Source: Trissonchulus latispiculum
Taxonomy: Eukaryota; Nematoda; Enoplea; Enoplida; Ironidae
DNA length: 64,000 nucleotides
Reading direction: 5' to 3'
Assembly (NCBI GenBank): GCA_030248195.1
Contig: JASAND010022301.1
Location: forward strand, 37,433-101,432
Positions 34,841-46,050 of the stretch are shown here, piece by piece. The notes beneath the pieces are model-generated. The model had not been told where the DNA came from. It searched no databases and saw nothing but the letters and a program-made list of their open reading frames with translations. Position 1 is the first letter of the stretch. Each line of letters starts with the position of its first letter. The position numbers and the translations under genes are program-made.

Positions 34841-35650
34841 AGGCAACCCTTTCATCTAGGCAAGGCAACCCTTTCATCTAGGCAAGGCAACCCTTCCATC
34901 TAGGTATGTCCGTTTTTATTATTATTAATATTCTCGTGACCACACCCTGTCCCCCCCTTCTAACTTTTGATAGGGTGGCCCGATTGGGCTGAAATTTTTA
35001 GGGGGTGTTGGGGGTGGGGTGAAGTGTTGACTGAAGCACGGGCAGTCCGATATTTCCCGGATTCCGGGAATGGCGAATCCCAGAATTTTTTAGAATGGTA
35101 AGGGGGGACCAAGGGAAACGTAAAAAGTTGGTCATAGGGTAATTCGATAACGCTGATTTCGAAACTGAAATCGAAATTTCCGGAAAGCTTACGGATTTCG
35201 AGATATTGGACCCGGAAAATTCCGGATTTTGAAAAATTAGTCCGAAAGTGGTCGATATGGGGCTCAAATGAAAGAGCTCGTCGAGCTGAACAACTTGCTT
35301 TCTTGCGACATGTTCCGGAAATGCGTGTAGCGAAAGTTATGGCCGAAAAACTGAAAATCCGGGAATTCCCGAAAACCCGGATGTTGAACTTAAAAAATTC
35401 TTTGTCTCCGATTTCGCTCAAAAGTTGGTCATAGGGTAATTCGACCACGCTGATTTCGAAACTGAAATCGAAATTTCTGGAAAATGTACGGATTTCGAGA
35501 TATTGGACCCGGAAAATTCCGGATTTTAAAAAATTCTTCAAAGTTGTCGATATGGTACTAAATGAAAGAGCTCGTCGAACTGAACAACTTTCCTTCTTGC
35601 GACATGTTCCGCAAATGCGTGTAGCGAAAGTTACGACCAAAATACTGTTG
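34841..35650. repeat. Tandem-repeat insertion in integrase
   Basis: It begins with three copies of a 22-bp unit (AGGCAACCCTTTCATCTAGGC type, 34841-34906). A 297-bp unit then occurs nearly twice (35124-35420 and 35421 to about 35650) and contains GGATTTCGAGATATTGGACC and GAAAGAGCTCGTCGA. Integrase C-terminal coding resumes at about 35660. The first 22-bp unit overlaps integrase codons, so slippage of element sequence may have started the array. Confidence 0.75.
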
Positions 35651-36705
35651 CATTCTTCTGAAAAAACCCGTGTCCCTAAGGGAAAAAGCAGCGGCAACCC
35701 ATTCTCGCTACTTCGCTAGTCTTTTGCATGCATGGGACCCTGTGTTACCTAGCACCACTAACATAGCTGTACGTACTGATCGCAAGTATGCTGGATTCGA
35801 TTATGTTCATAATGCGACAGAAGCTCTTCAGCTGGCCTGGTCTCTCGCTCGAGAAAAGACAGGAGCGGCTCAAGAAATCCAAGACCGAAATTACAACCGT
35901 AACGCAGTAGAACCCACTTTCCGCGTAGGGCATCAAGTCATGATTAAGCCCTCTAATGTAGCTAAGAAAGATCAAGTGTACAAACTTCTAGACAAGCGTA
36001 TAGGACCGTATCGAATTGACAAGATCTTTGGTTGTGTAGCAGAGGTGTATCCCGCCGGTAACCGGCATGTCAAGCGTATCAAGGTCCAATTTAACAATAT
36101 GGTACCCTGCGTTGAGCCACGCGTCATTACTGCTCCTACCCATCAACATCATGGGAGCTCGACCGATGCGTCTGATCATTCTGACCGTGAAATCTCAAAA
36201 TTACCTGATGCAGGACAGTCTGTTCCGAGAAAAGATTCCCCAAACGACAACTTTATGCAATCTGAAAAGAAGGAAAGTAAACGTTCACAGACTGAAAAGG
36301 AAAAACTGAAGCCTACAGTTTCCGAACGACCAAAAACCCCTGTCGATCGGGAAAACGTTAAATTACCCAAACCTGAACCCGCTCGAAGGAGATCTTCTGC
36401 CAGATTGGCGCAGAAACATCGTGTTTCTGAATCACAACCGGAACAGAAATTGGAACGTCCGCCACTTTCGCCAAAACAACAGAAAGGTCTACCCCCGTTG
36501 CACATTAAATATCCAGATTCAGAATCGGAGTCTGATAGTGCGCTCGTTTTCTTGGGAGACGAGCCTCTTTCGCAAGAAGCCGACCCAGTACTATACCATC
36601 GACGTAAATATTTTAATCCTATCGACGGAAATTGGCAAAAACGCATCGCACGAACTTACGGTCTTAAAATCAGACACGAGTTGCCCGAACTGTTCCGGCC
36701 GGCAT

Positions 36706-37185
36706 ATGCCTCTTTATGAATCTTACGAAGTAATAGATGTGTTTGGGGATGGGAACTGTTATCTTAGAGCCTTATCCTTAGCTATTACCGGCTTAGAAGA
36801 TTCGTGGCGGGATATTAAACTTAGTCTCCTCGAATATTTAGAAACTAATGAACAGAAGCGACGTTTTCAGGCGATGTACCTAAAAATTAACGAGGTAAAA
36901 GAAAGACTGACAAAAGCTTCTGAGTACGCAACCGATGATGAGATTTTTCTTGCAGCCGCTTGGTTGAAGACAACTATCATGTCCTACTCTAAATATGTTA
37001 AATTTTGGGCATGGCAACTATTCACCCCTACCGCATTATTAGGGAAAAACATTGAAACTGAACGAAATTCTTTTTACATTTACAATGATAACAGCGATCA
37101 TTTTATGGTTGTATTATCTGTTCGTGAACCTTCGCATGGAAACTGGCCCACTGGTAAAGCACCGAAATTAAGTTACTCGAACTAG
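36706..37185 (+). CDS. Element 2 OTU-family cysteine protease ORF
   Basis: An intact 159-codon ORF starts at the ATG at 36706, overlapping the end of the Pol frame by 14 bp in another frame. The N-terminus carries FGDGNCYLRALSLAI, the OTU catalytic block with Asp and Cys (residue about 18). The middle is helical. The C-terminal third has FYIYNDNSDHFMVV, the strand and His typical of the second OTU catalytic block (His about residue 139). About 160 residues is normal for a single OTU domain. OTU proteases cleave ubiquitin or related tags, and viral and transposon OTUs can also process polyproteins. Its place after integrase is where env normally lies. It is the best preserved gene of the provirus. 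Confidence 0.8.
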   Translation: MPLYESYEVIDVFGDGNCYLRALSLAITGLEDSWRDIKLSLLEYLETNEQKRRFQAMYLKINEVKERLTKASEYATDDEIFLAAAWLKTTIMSYSKYVKFWAWQLFTPTALLGKNIETERNSFYIYNDNSDHFMVVLSVREPSHGNWPTGKAPKLSYSN

Positions 37186-38298
37186 TTACCGGCTCCTCTA
37201 ACCAATCTTCGCCTACTGAATCCACGGCTAAGCAAAATGCTCTAAAAGCCCAACCCGACTTTGAACGAATATTTTCCAAAAGTCCACTTTTTTCGGGACC
37301 TAACGCCATTTTCCGAAATCCATTTCGAAAGCCTCAACGTTCAAATGGGTCCTCGGACGAACAATACTCAGGTCCGTCTGAGAGATAGTCTTGGACGCTA
37401 AACATAGCTGTGATTTGTACCATAGTCATGTAATATAGTTATGCCGATAGTTTTGACTTGTATAGCCAGGATAATTAATGCCGTAACATGTGCACCGTAT
37501 GTAATAACTTTGTGTGGCGCTTTGCACCCTAAACTGACAGACGGGTAATAAATTGACCGTTAAACTTTGACGACTATTCTGATTATACATTCTTTCGTAA
37601 CTCTACTCAGTTAATCCATCCTTACTGATGTAGATCTAAAATTATTTAGTAGTCGGTCAATCCTTCTGAGCCATGATGCCCATAGAGGCTCCGGTTGCAG
37701 CTTCCGGGATTAATAACTTCTTAATTAAACAAGTAACTAAATAATTAAACAAGTGCTGCATAGAAAACCCAAGCTTTATAACCTTAACAAAAACATCTTA
37801 CAAAAGTGGTAGTTAAAAATAACCAAAAACAAGTCGACAGTCAGAATGAAACTGTCAAAAATTGTCGTGTAAACTAGTATGTGTGTTTGTTTATCCTGTA
37901 TAGCTTCCTAAATTGTAAATAAGATATCTATCTAACGAAAGCTCGAAACTCTAATATAAAAAGTAATATAAAGTCTAGAAAACTAAAAAAACGTCAGAAA
38001 ACCTTCTTAAATTCTTTTGTTATTACTGTTGTATAATGTAGAAGTAATTTGCCTGCTAGTTAAGTAATTTTCCTAGGTAATACTTGATAACCCACTGGTT
38101 GTTAATATCATTTAGATAACTGTCTAGAAAATAGGTTATTGAGCGAAATGAAGCCCAACTGATTATCATTGTTAGAAGCTAAGGGCACCTAAGAAAGACG
38201 CATTGTCATACAGCCTACATGGACTAGAATCCTGCAATTTTAGTTGTAATCATAAGAATGTGACCGATTTTAACTTTAGATTTTATTTCTGATCTGCC

Positions 38299-38538
38299 AT
38301 GGCTCCTAGAGCACCCGCCCGTTGCGCTCCCGTGCCAGACCGCGATCTAGCTGATGACACGCCGCCCACGCCGCCTCGATTACATTGCCCGCCAGAAACG
38401 CGAGGTCCATATCGAGACTATGATAGTCTGCCTGAGGGTTTAAAAATGTTGCGCGGCACAGTTGATGTTTTTACTGATCCAGAGAAATATGACATGTTTG
38501 AATCAAATAAGCGAATACATTTGACTAGCCCACACTAG
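38299..38538 (+). CDS. Small Pro/Arg-rich ORF in element 2 3' region
   Basis: A 79-codon ORF with a true ATG preceded by a pyrimidine-rich TTTTATTTCTGATCTGCC. The first 30 residues are Pro, Ala, Arg and Asp-rich; the second half is charged with no motif. No family was recognised. It lies 1.1 kb after the OTU ORF. It could be an accessory protein made from a spliced RNA, or chance. Confidence 0.3.
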   Translation: MAPRAPARCAPVPDRDLADDTPPTPPRLHCPPETRGPYRDYDSLPEGLKMLRGTVDVFTDPEKYDMFESNKRIHLTSPH

Positions 38539-39110
38539 ACTTGCTACACTGCTTTGTACGGTATGTTTCTGGAGATTCGGTTTGAGTTACTACGGAGTGC
38601 CAGTAACCATTTACCCAGTAAGTCATGAAGTTAGTAAGTCTCGTTTACCAGCGAAACAGTATTGCTGTTCGTCTGTGTCATCGTATGGTGGTGGTGTGTG
38701 TCGTTGTCCCAATATTAACTGTCAATCTGTGAGTGTATTTTATTGCAACAATTGAGTGGTTGGCCCCTTGGCCTGGAGTTTAGGGCGTTGTCGAATAATA
38801 CTGTTTGCGCACTGCGCGAAGTCGTTGTCCAATTGTCCAAATGCTTACCGTCCGATCTTTATGCTTTTCGCATGCGTATGGTAGGGGATAGTACAGATCA
38901 TTATCCTAATATTATAAGTTTTCCTGGTGTGCAGTGCGCTTATCGCCTCATTTAAGTTCAGCTTAACACTTTATTTCTTTATTTTGGGTAGGAAAGAATT
39001 TAGTTGAGTTTTGATTTCTAGTTTTGTCCCGTCCCTTTGTACTGTTGTGATTTGTACTGTTTCTGCTTGCAATTCAAGTTACTTTACGGTGGTATACCTG
39101 TTTTAGAACC

Positions 39111-39510
39111 ATGACTCAGTCCTGTCTCAACAGCTATTCCTACATCTGGATGGACCAGTACGACAATAAGTCGGAGTTCAGCGATGTGTCCTCAGATGTG
39201 ATTGAGGTTGATCCGGATGAGGATGACGCAATGTCGCTGGATTTCGCTATCTGCACCACCCCATCCTTTCCCCCGCAGCCTCCCTTGCCTGTGGCCCGCA
39301 TCCTGCAGTGCCACTACAGTCCGCCTGTCACCGCTGCGGAGACTATGGGTGCCTCCCCCTCCTGAGGACCGGAGCGGGAACGAGATACCCCTCCCCCTGA
39401 GCTGCGGAAATCCCATTATGGGGACTGGGTCAATACTTCCCCAGCCTCCACCGAAGTTTTCATTCCACGACGGCCCATTTCCATCCTTGGGCCGGATGCA
39501 ATCCCGATGA
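39111..39510 (+). pseudogene. Acidic then Pro-rich ORF in element 2 3' region, one frameshift
   Basis: An ATG at 39111 follows a possible splice acceptor CTGTTTTAG. It opens an 84-codon frame with an acidic stretch (SDVSSDVIEVDPDEDD, residues 23-38) and then Pro-rich sequence. Near 39350 the same Pro-rich character continues in another frame to 39510, suggesting a single frameshift in a ~130-codon gene. No domain. Composition (acidic plus Pro-rich) resembles transcription-activating or disordered regions, which is only suggestive. Confidence 0.35.
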
Positions 39511-41971
39511 GCACGATTCTTTGTTTAATGTGTTTTTGGAAATTTAAGTTGTCCTTTTATGGTATTCCTTTTCAGTTCCTCCCCGCTCCCCTCACCATTC
39601 AGTTTGAGATGTTTTCTGCTAAGGCCCGCTTGCGAGAAGCCGTCCATCAGCTTCTCCCCCTCTTCCCAGCATGTTCCGTTGTCCCAACCGTTTGTGTGGT
39701 GATCAATGTGTTTTAGTTCTGTATGAGCATCCCAGTTGGGCCGGGTCTGGTCGCAAGTCCTTTGACCGCCAGCTGCCCCCTTGGTTTCCTTCTTGTTGCA
39801 TGCACTTCAACGCTCGCACCCACTTATGCTTGTCCTCTCACCAATTTTAAGCTTTTGTTAAACAAGGGCTGAATGTACACTTTTGAAGTTCTGAATGTAA
39901 AAGCGAGATTTGTTTGGAAGTTATTCAGAGAAAAGAGAAGTTATTTCATGAAACCGTTCAGTAACCACTTATTTTGGCAAAGTTACACATGAAGGAAAGC
40001 TAGAATGAATGCACATATGAACACGCTGCATGTTGAGATTCAGCTATTGTCTGTGTATGTTACTTTTCTATCCGTTTATGTTTCAGTTATCTGTTTTTGC
40101 CTGGTCTGACAGCTTTGATAGTGGTCCCATTTCCCCGCTGCTACGGTTAGTTTATACCGGACCTGAGACTCCCCCAACCCCCCACTGAGTTTGCTGTCAC
40201 ACTACGCATACGCCACTGCACCATACGCGACACTGTGTTTCTGTTTCCTATTCACTGATACTAGACCGTTTCACTATTAAGTAACAAGCATCAAATTTGT
40301 GTTGTAGCTGTTTTCTGTCCGTGCTTGTCTGTACCTATTTCAGCAGGTTGTTTTCTCCTTTTCTACAGTCAGGTGATGATTGGATCTGGATCTTGGAACA
40401 AGGATACTCATTTCGTTTGGGATACTGAGTTTACTCCGTTTGTTCTGTTTACTAACTTTGATGTTCGCTGTGTCTACGTTGCACCTAGAATCGAGAAGAA
40501 TTGCTATAGAGGATACTAATTGGGAAACGAATTCATGTCATATTTAAGAATCTAACTGCAAATGAGCATACTCATTGAGAAATATTGTTTAGCTGACACG
40601 AAAAGGTGTTGAATTCTGAATGTCGACTAGTTATTTGGAAAAGTTAAACTGAATATTTGGCGATTTTGAGACTACGAAACGCGGTATTTTTGGTGAATTG
40701 AATGACGGCACGGCAATGTGATCACTTACTCATTGCCTTATAAACTGTTTTTATACCATAACTTACTCCGTACATGGTTCTATTTCTAGGATGTTTGCTC
40801 AGCAATTGTTACTTTTTGGTCTTCAGTTTTTTCACTTTCAGTTGGTCTGTGGTTTGATCCCTTTCTGGTCGGAACGTCATCATTCCGACCGGGCTCATCA
40901 ACAGCACCGTCACCAGTTGGACATTTTTTTTCACATGTTTCATTCCTGATTCAATCAGCCACCAGAACCGTCGGCTGCCAGAATCCTCCCCTGTTGCGCC
41001 CCACGTTAGCATCCGCCGACTTCCCAGACCGACGGCATGCCTAACGCCTCGGTGATCGTCTCCTTACCCACCACCAAAACCATCTCACCAGAAATCACCA
41101 TGGTCCGGCGCGGATCTCTACCCGCCGACCAGTCCAACTGGAATCTCTTGTCCCCAGGGTGGCAAGTCTGCACCCACTCCCTCTCCGGCCGATGTGAACT
41201 GTCACCGGCCAGCCGTTGCCACTGACTGCAGCCTGGAGCTCTGGCCGTCGTAGGTCCCTCTCCGGCCATCTCCGCCGTCCTCAACCCCTGGAGCTCTGGC
41301 CGTCGTAGGTCCCACTCCGGCTATCTCCTACAGCTGTCTTTGTCCTTACCCCTGCTGCACTGAATGACAACTCAACTGAATCACTGACTATCTACTACCA
41401 CTACTACTGACAAGAAGATTTTAATAAGACTAGAATATTGTGGACTCTGTGTGTATGTATTATTACTATCTGTACGGTTGAGATGTCTACGTTGGAGCTT
41501 TATTGTCATTCTACTTGTATATTATGTCTGCGACTGATCGATACAGTAATTGTTTGTTCGTTTAACTACATTTACCCCCCCCCTAGTAAAAACCTATCAC
41601 ATTTTTTGCGGTGGAGAGTGTGGAGGATAGAAAAAGCGGAATGTTAGGACAAGATTGAATTAATTCTCGATAATTGAATTGGTAGTTGATTTTACAATTT
41701 TTGTGGTGTTCAGTTTGTGCACTTTGTTTTGTATTCTGACGGAGGCACTGAATTGGCAAGCTAAAAAGTTGATTAATTAATTCGTGTGATTATAATGTTC
41801 ACTAGTTTGTAGTTTTGATGACTGTTTTTAACTTGATTAGCCAACTGTGTATGGTTCCTTAAGTTTAATGTGAATGGTTTTGTGAAATATTTGATTTGAT
41901 CGTAAGATGTCGTCTCCAGTCTTCGGTAAATGTTTGATGTTGTGCGCTGAACTTTTGGGAGAAGATTTCTG

Positions 41972-42959
41972 GGACTTAGTATGCAACGCGGACGGTTCTC
42001 ACTTTAAACTGTCTACATGTGTTGCACAAGTAGGCCACGCGGACAGTTACGCATTAAGATATAGACAGTGTAAAAACGCGGACAGTTACACACTAAGATG
42101 TAGACAGTGTGAATTGCGGACAGTAATATGTATTTGGGGATTTACAACGAGTGAGTTTTAACGTTTCTATACTTACCCATAGATTTCTTCTTACATTCTG
42201 ACTTCTTCCTCATGGTTCTTCATGGTGGCGTAAAGCTGTCAAAAAAGTTAACCGAGCAGTCGTTTAGTTTATATTTTAAAGTTAACAAACTAAACTAACT
42301 GCTCGGGATAATTTTTTGTTTTCTTTTTTATTATGCAAATAATCAAAGCCGTTGTTCAAAATAAAATTCAAAGCATGAAAACTTTTCAAGAAATAACAAA
42401 AAATGAAAATAAACAAAAACTGTTGCCATACATGCCCGTACAACCGTCGGTAAACGTGCAGAGTTTCTGATCCACACTCAGCAGCAAACCCATTTGCTGA
42501 GCATAACGAACAGCAGATTCTTCAGTCCGACAGATCTCAGCAATTTCAAAAAGACTAGGTTCTCTGTTCGCCATGTTGACAGTTAGACTGGTTCAAATGT
42601 GGATTAAAATTCTGTTTTGAGTATTTATAGTGCAAAAATTGTTATTAAATTGGTTCCGCGTAATAGCCTTTTGTTTTAGAACACCTGCACTTTTTTGTTT
42701 AACACGATTAAGTTTTATGCCAAGAACACTTTGGCGACAGTTTGGTGATAGACTGGCGACATTTTTAACTCTGGCAAACTATGTCATTAATGATACAATT
42801 CGTCAAAACCTGTTATCTGACCTTACACAAAAGTCTTAGTGTAACTGTCCGCGTTGCATACTTGTGCACAGTATTAATACTAAAGCGTCCATTAACTGTC
42901 CACGCTCAGTAAGTGTGGACAGCTTAACGTAGTAACTGTCCGCGTTGCATACTAAGTCC
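41972..42959. mobile_element. Merlin-like DNA transposon (988 bp)
   Basis: Inverted ends GGACTTAGTATGCAACGCGG occur at 41972 and, inverted, end at 42959. A perfect 8-bp duplication GATTTCTG (41964-41971 and 42960-42967) flanks them. Repeated CGCGGACAGTTAC/GTAACTGTCCGCG units lie near both ends, and a 20-bp-class hairpin around CCGAGCAGT lies at about 42258-42309. It contains a transposase-like N-terminal ORF (42386-42574). Merlin elements have 8-9 bp TSDs and GG-starting ends. Confidence 0.85.
42386..42574 (-). pseudogene. Merlin/IS1595-type transposase N-terminal fragment
   Basis: A 62-codon minus-strand ORF starts at a true ATG. SLFEIAEICRTEESAVRYAQ is followed by a MGLLL turn. That is the usual pattern of the helical N-terminus of IS1595/ISXO2-like (Merlin) transposases, which precedes a zinc-binding strand. 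The expected Cys motif begins (KLCTF, GCTGMY), then the frame leaves the family pattern, and the DDE catalytic core is absent. Lying inside an element with Merlin-type TSD supports the call. Confidence 0.5.
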
Positions 42960-43109
42960 GATTTCTGAAGAGAAAGTCCACTTAGAAATTTATGGATTTA
43001 TTTATAATAAGATCCAAAATTGGGGACTTGTCTCCCCAGGAAACTAAGTGGGGTTAATGCGTACAACTTTGGGAATTTGGGGAGCCTGCTTAACCCCTTG
43101 AGCTGGATT

Positions 43110-43135
43110 CATACGTCACAGATAAGTGACGTATG
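43110..43135. promoter_or_regulatory. Palindrome with TGACG half-sites before the 3' LTR
   Basis: CATACGTCAC and its exact reverse complement GTGACGTATG are separated by six bases. Each arm contains a CRE/bZIP-like TGACG(T). It lies about 520 bp upstream of the inferred 3' LTR start. Confidence 0.55.
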
Positions 43136-43656
43136 ACGATTCACACATGCATGAAACGCGTTACACGAATGGGAGCCGCAAGCCCCGCATCTGCACGTCA
43201 CTCACACATGATTGACAGGTCTTCCCCAAACTCGAAAATTTCCCAAAATTTCAAATCAGTCGTGGTTGAGCCGCCCTACCAATTGGTTGTGATTTTTACT
43301 CTTGTCTGGAGCTGTAAAGCTTGTACTTTTCTGACCCAGGAAGGGACAGACCGGTCTATCAACGTGTGGATTTGTGTTTACGATCTTTTTGCTGACCTGC
43401 GGATACTGACTTTGCTGCTGGGGGCTAGCCACGACTCGACAGTTCTTTTTTTCAAGCACTAGTTATTTTCTGCTATTTTCTGTGATTTACCTTTCCCTGC
43501 CCTTTCGGAGGACGTGTCACCGGATTTCACACTCAACACTTGGATACAGGAACCACAAGGTAGCTTGAGTTGTAAGTTTGACTTATGGATGGTTGAAAGA
43601 GAATCTATCTACAAAACTATTGAGGTTTTTAAAAGAATTGACTAAAATTTGAGGAG

Positions 43657-44157
43657 TGAATCAGGCTAGTCTGAATCCTTTCTCCTGTATTTCATCAACT
43701 GTTGTTATTGTTTTGTTGTTCTTGTATCTTGCTGTTAACAAAATAATTCTAGTATTGTGACCACTGTAATGATTGTTACCTACGCATTACCTACGCATTT
43801 AAACTGTAGATAAACATCTCTTGTTCGTAATTATTTGTATACCTGTCCAATTAAAATAATAATTTAATTTAGTTTAAGGTTCCTTGGGCTTAACCTGCGT
43901 CAGCTCGAGCGATAGAGTTTAGGACTAGCTTTTACATAGGAATTCTATTTAGACTAGGCAGTATTGAAGTGTACAGATGAATAGAATTAACTCCAATAAG
44001 TAGAAGGATTATATTAACCCCTGCGTTTACTTAATATAGTTCCTGGATTAGCCATTTCATTCCAGTGCTCTGTGCTCTGTGTTCAACCAAAGTGGCTTGA
44101 GAGTAATTTAGAAAGGAAAACAAGAAAAACGACCCCCCATTTGACCTTTTTGTTACA
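43657..44157 (+). repeat. Element 2 3' LTR
   Basis: The last 157 bp (44001-44157) match the 5' copy, with a CTCTGTG duplication in this copy. The start is inferred at TGAATCAGG (43657), just after a purine-rich TTTGAGGAG that could be the polypurine tract. The start is uncertain because the 5' LTR lacks this part. Ends TTGTTACA. Confidence 0.6.
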
Positions 44158-46046
44158 TTTAAAAACCAAAATCTTGCTTGTCAAACAGGTGTGTGTGCTA
44201 CAATATTTCTGTGCTGGTGAACAATTTCTTTTAAAAATTATGCAACAAACTTTGCAATGTGTCTACCTATGTATGCATTTTTCCCCTTAGTGCCACACCC
44301 GATGGGGTAATACCAAATTTTGTACTGGGTCCACGGTATGGCACTGAATAATTGCATATAGCAATTACCCGATGCAAAGGCAAGGCTACTACCCGTGCAG
44401 AAGTGGCCACGCTGCTTTCACCGCATCGTGGTCACCCGTTGGCTCCATTCAAAGGGGTTTCCCCCCTGACTGGCCAACTCCTTGAAGATCACGGATAAGT
44501 ACAAATAAAATTTGGGGGATGTTTTGGCACCGAGGTACCATTCCTATAATAATCAATTTCCTGTTGTCAGTCGACAACAGAGCACTTTGAGTTGCAAGAT
44601 TTTTGCTTGAAAATCGCAGATGGTAAAATTTCACAAACGGATCCGTGGGATCCAAAATTTCATGTTTGCGGCCGATTGATGCAGATGGTACCTTCTCCCA
44701 ATCTGATCAGCCTAATGTGTTGCGTAAATTTGTCAAGGAACATATTTTATGCAAAGCAAAGTATGATTAATTATGTGGATAGTGTTATTTAATAGTAAAT
44801 TGTATTAACTAAGCATGAAAAATTTAACTTAGCGGTTTCCATCGGAAAAGTAAGAGCTTCATGGTAGTTCATGCGGCTTGGGAAATCCAAATGTCGTGAC
44901 TTCAGACTCATTGGTCGATTAGTTGAAGTAGTGGGACGTTGGGTGCTTTCCGTATGTGTTGGGTAGATCAGAAGTCGTAGCCATTTATGTCTTGACATAT
45001 CTGTGGACAACATACAGTGTGATTGAGATCGTTTCGGAGATTTTAATTTTGGACTAGGACATTATTGTCTGCTTATGTAAAACAATTTGATATCCCCAAT
45101 GTTCAGCATGAGATCGATCCAGCATGGATGAAGATATTGTAAAGCTGGGTAACAGCTTGATGACTTGAGGGTCATTACTCTTGAGGGTCATTCAGGAGAC
45201 GAAATCATGGCATTGGGCCTAATGGTGTCAAACACGGTTTGAGCGACTGATCAAAGGTTTCGGGCAATTGTGCAAATTTTCAATTAACGTTCTACAAATA
45301 TCTGATTAAACCATCTACTTTCAGCGTAGTACCGGAGCGAATCTCAAAAGTCCCTGTGTATGCATACTGTCTGCTAAATTACTTGTGAAGAAAAGGGAAC
45401 AACAACATACAAATTGGTGACACATTGAGTAGTTATCACAAATAAATTTTGCACAAAGTTTCGGCTCATGGTAGTGATAAGTGCCATTTAGCACTCCCAC
45501 AATTAAAATGCCTTTCACTAAAGGCTCAATCCTAATTATATCTGTCTCAATCACAGTAAAATCAGGCAAGTTTGGCTTAATCGAGTTTAGCGTCGGCTCA
45601 TTCAGTGGTAATGTCAGGCGACGCACGTGCTAGTTTACCGTTTTTCTTGAGTTATGTAATTCTTGTCCGCTGAACTTTTCATAAATATTATTTTCTGATC
45701 CTACTTTTAGCTCATCAGGTTGAAATTTCAGCTTACATTTCTGATTAGATGGCAGGTTTTTCTATTCAGGCGTAGATCCTGTTGGATGTGAAATATCAAG
45801 TACGTATATTTAAACCAATTAGAATGTGACCCATTATCACCAACTGTATGATATTATCTATCTCAGACTAACCAGTCGAAGTCAATTAAGTATCTCCTGC
45901 AGATTTGCTTCTATATATGTTAGTTTTTGTCTGTTCTTTAGTTGCGGTGAAGTTCAAGCAAAATTAAATTTAAAAATATAAATGTTTATGTGTATTCATA
46001 ATGTACATGATTGTTTCACTATTTGCTTCCAGTAGCATCAGAGGGC
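44158..46046. other. Intergenic, no gene recognised
   Basis: Short open frames on both strands lack start codons, domains or splice context. No terminal-repeat structure was found. Confidence 0.45.
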
Positions 46047-46050
46047 TTAA

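Larger units (their letters stand above)
33514..36719 (+). pseudogene. Element 2 integrase, interrupted twice
   Basis: The segment 33514-34253 holds the HHCC zinc domain (H and H in CHDSPYAAHGG, then FCPRCQK) and the DDE core: WDLMDI, VSDQGKEL, and a Glu in NGKVERWHRTL. A 480-bp insertion (34254-34733) splits the protein just after the Glu helix. The core resumes at 34734-34840, and a second insertion (about 34841-35650) follows. The C-terminal part is open from about 35670 to 36719, with a GPYRI segment followed by a long Pro/Ser/Lys-rich tail. Role: insertion of the DNA copy. Both insertions came after the provirus formed. The last codons overlap the OTU ORF. Confidence 0.9.
37186..43656 (+). 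other. Element 2 long 3' region
   Basis: About 6.5 kb lies between the OTU ORF and the inferred 3' LTR; 988 bp of it is the Merlin-like insertion. Apart from the two small ORFs listed separately, it has short open frames without domains, a GC-richer block at 39.2-41.4 kb and a 58-bp-type tandem duplication near 41232-41330 (CTGGAGCTCTGGCCGTCGTA twice). It may also be captured host or untranslated sequence. Confidence 0.5.
25733..44157 (+). mobile_element. Element 2: ~18.4-kb Ty3/gypsy provirus, gag-env-pro-pro-RT-RH-IN-OTU
   Basis: A 151-bp sequence ending TTGTTACA at 25883 recurs at 44001-44157. The two differ by a few substitutions and a short duplication in the right copy, and are the remaining LTR similarity. 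Between them on the plus strand are a primer site, gag, an envelope-like gene, two retropepsin-like domains, RT, RNase H, integrase, an OTU protease ORF and a 6.5-kb 3' region. The coding part has many frameshifts. Three later insertions are visible (34254-34733, about 34841-35650 and 41972-42959), together about 2.3 kb, so the original provirus was about 16 kb plus the lost part of the 5' LTR. High LTR similarity suggests an age that is not extreme. Confidence 0.88.

Noticed and set aside
41006..41284. 92-codon minus-strand open frame in a GC-rich block.
   Set aside because: GC-rich DNA gives long frames by chance. The plus strand shows a duplicated segment here and no domain appears on either strand.
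44280..45050. GC-richer segment downstream of element 2 that could hold an exon.
   Set aside because: No open frame with splice sites or recognisable domain could be supported.
45321..45626. 101-codon minus-strand open frame with several Cys.
   Set aside because: It starts at GTG without an in-frame ATG and has no domain, splice signals or repeat context.
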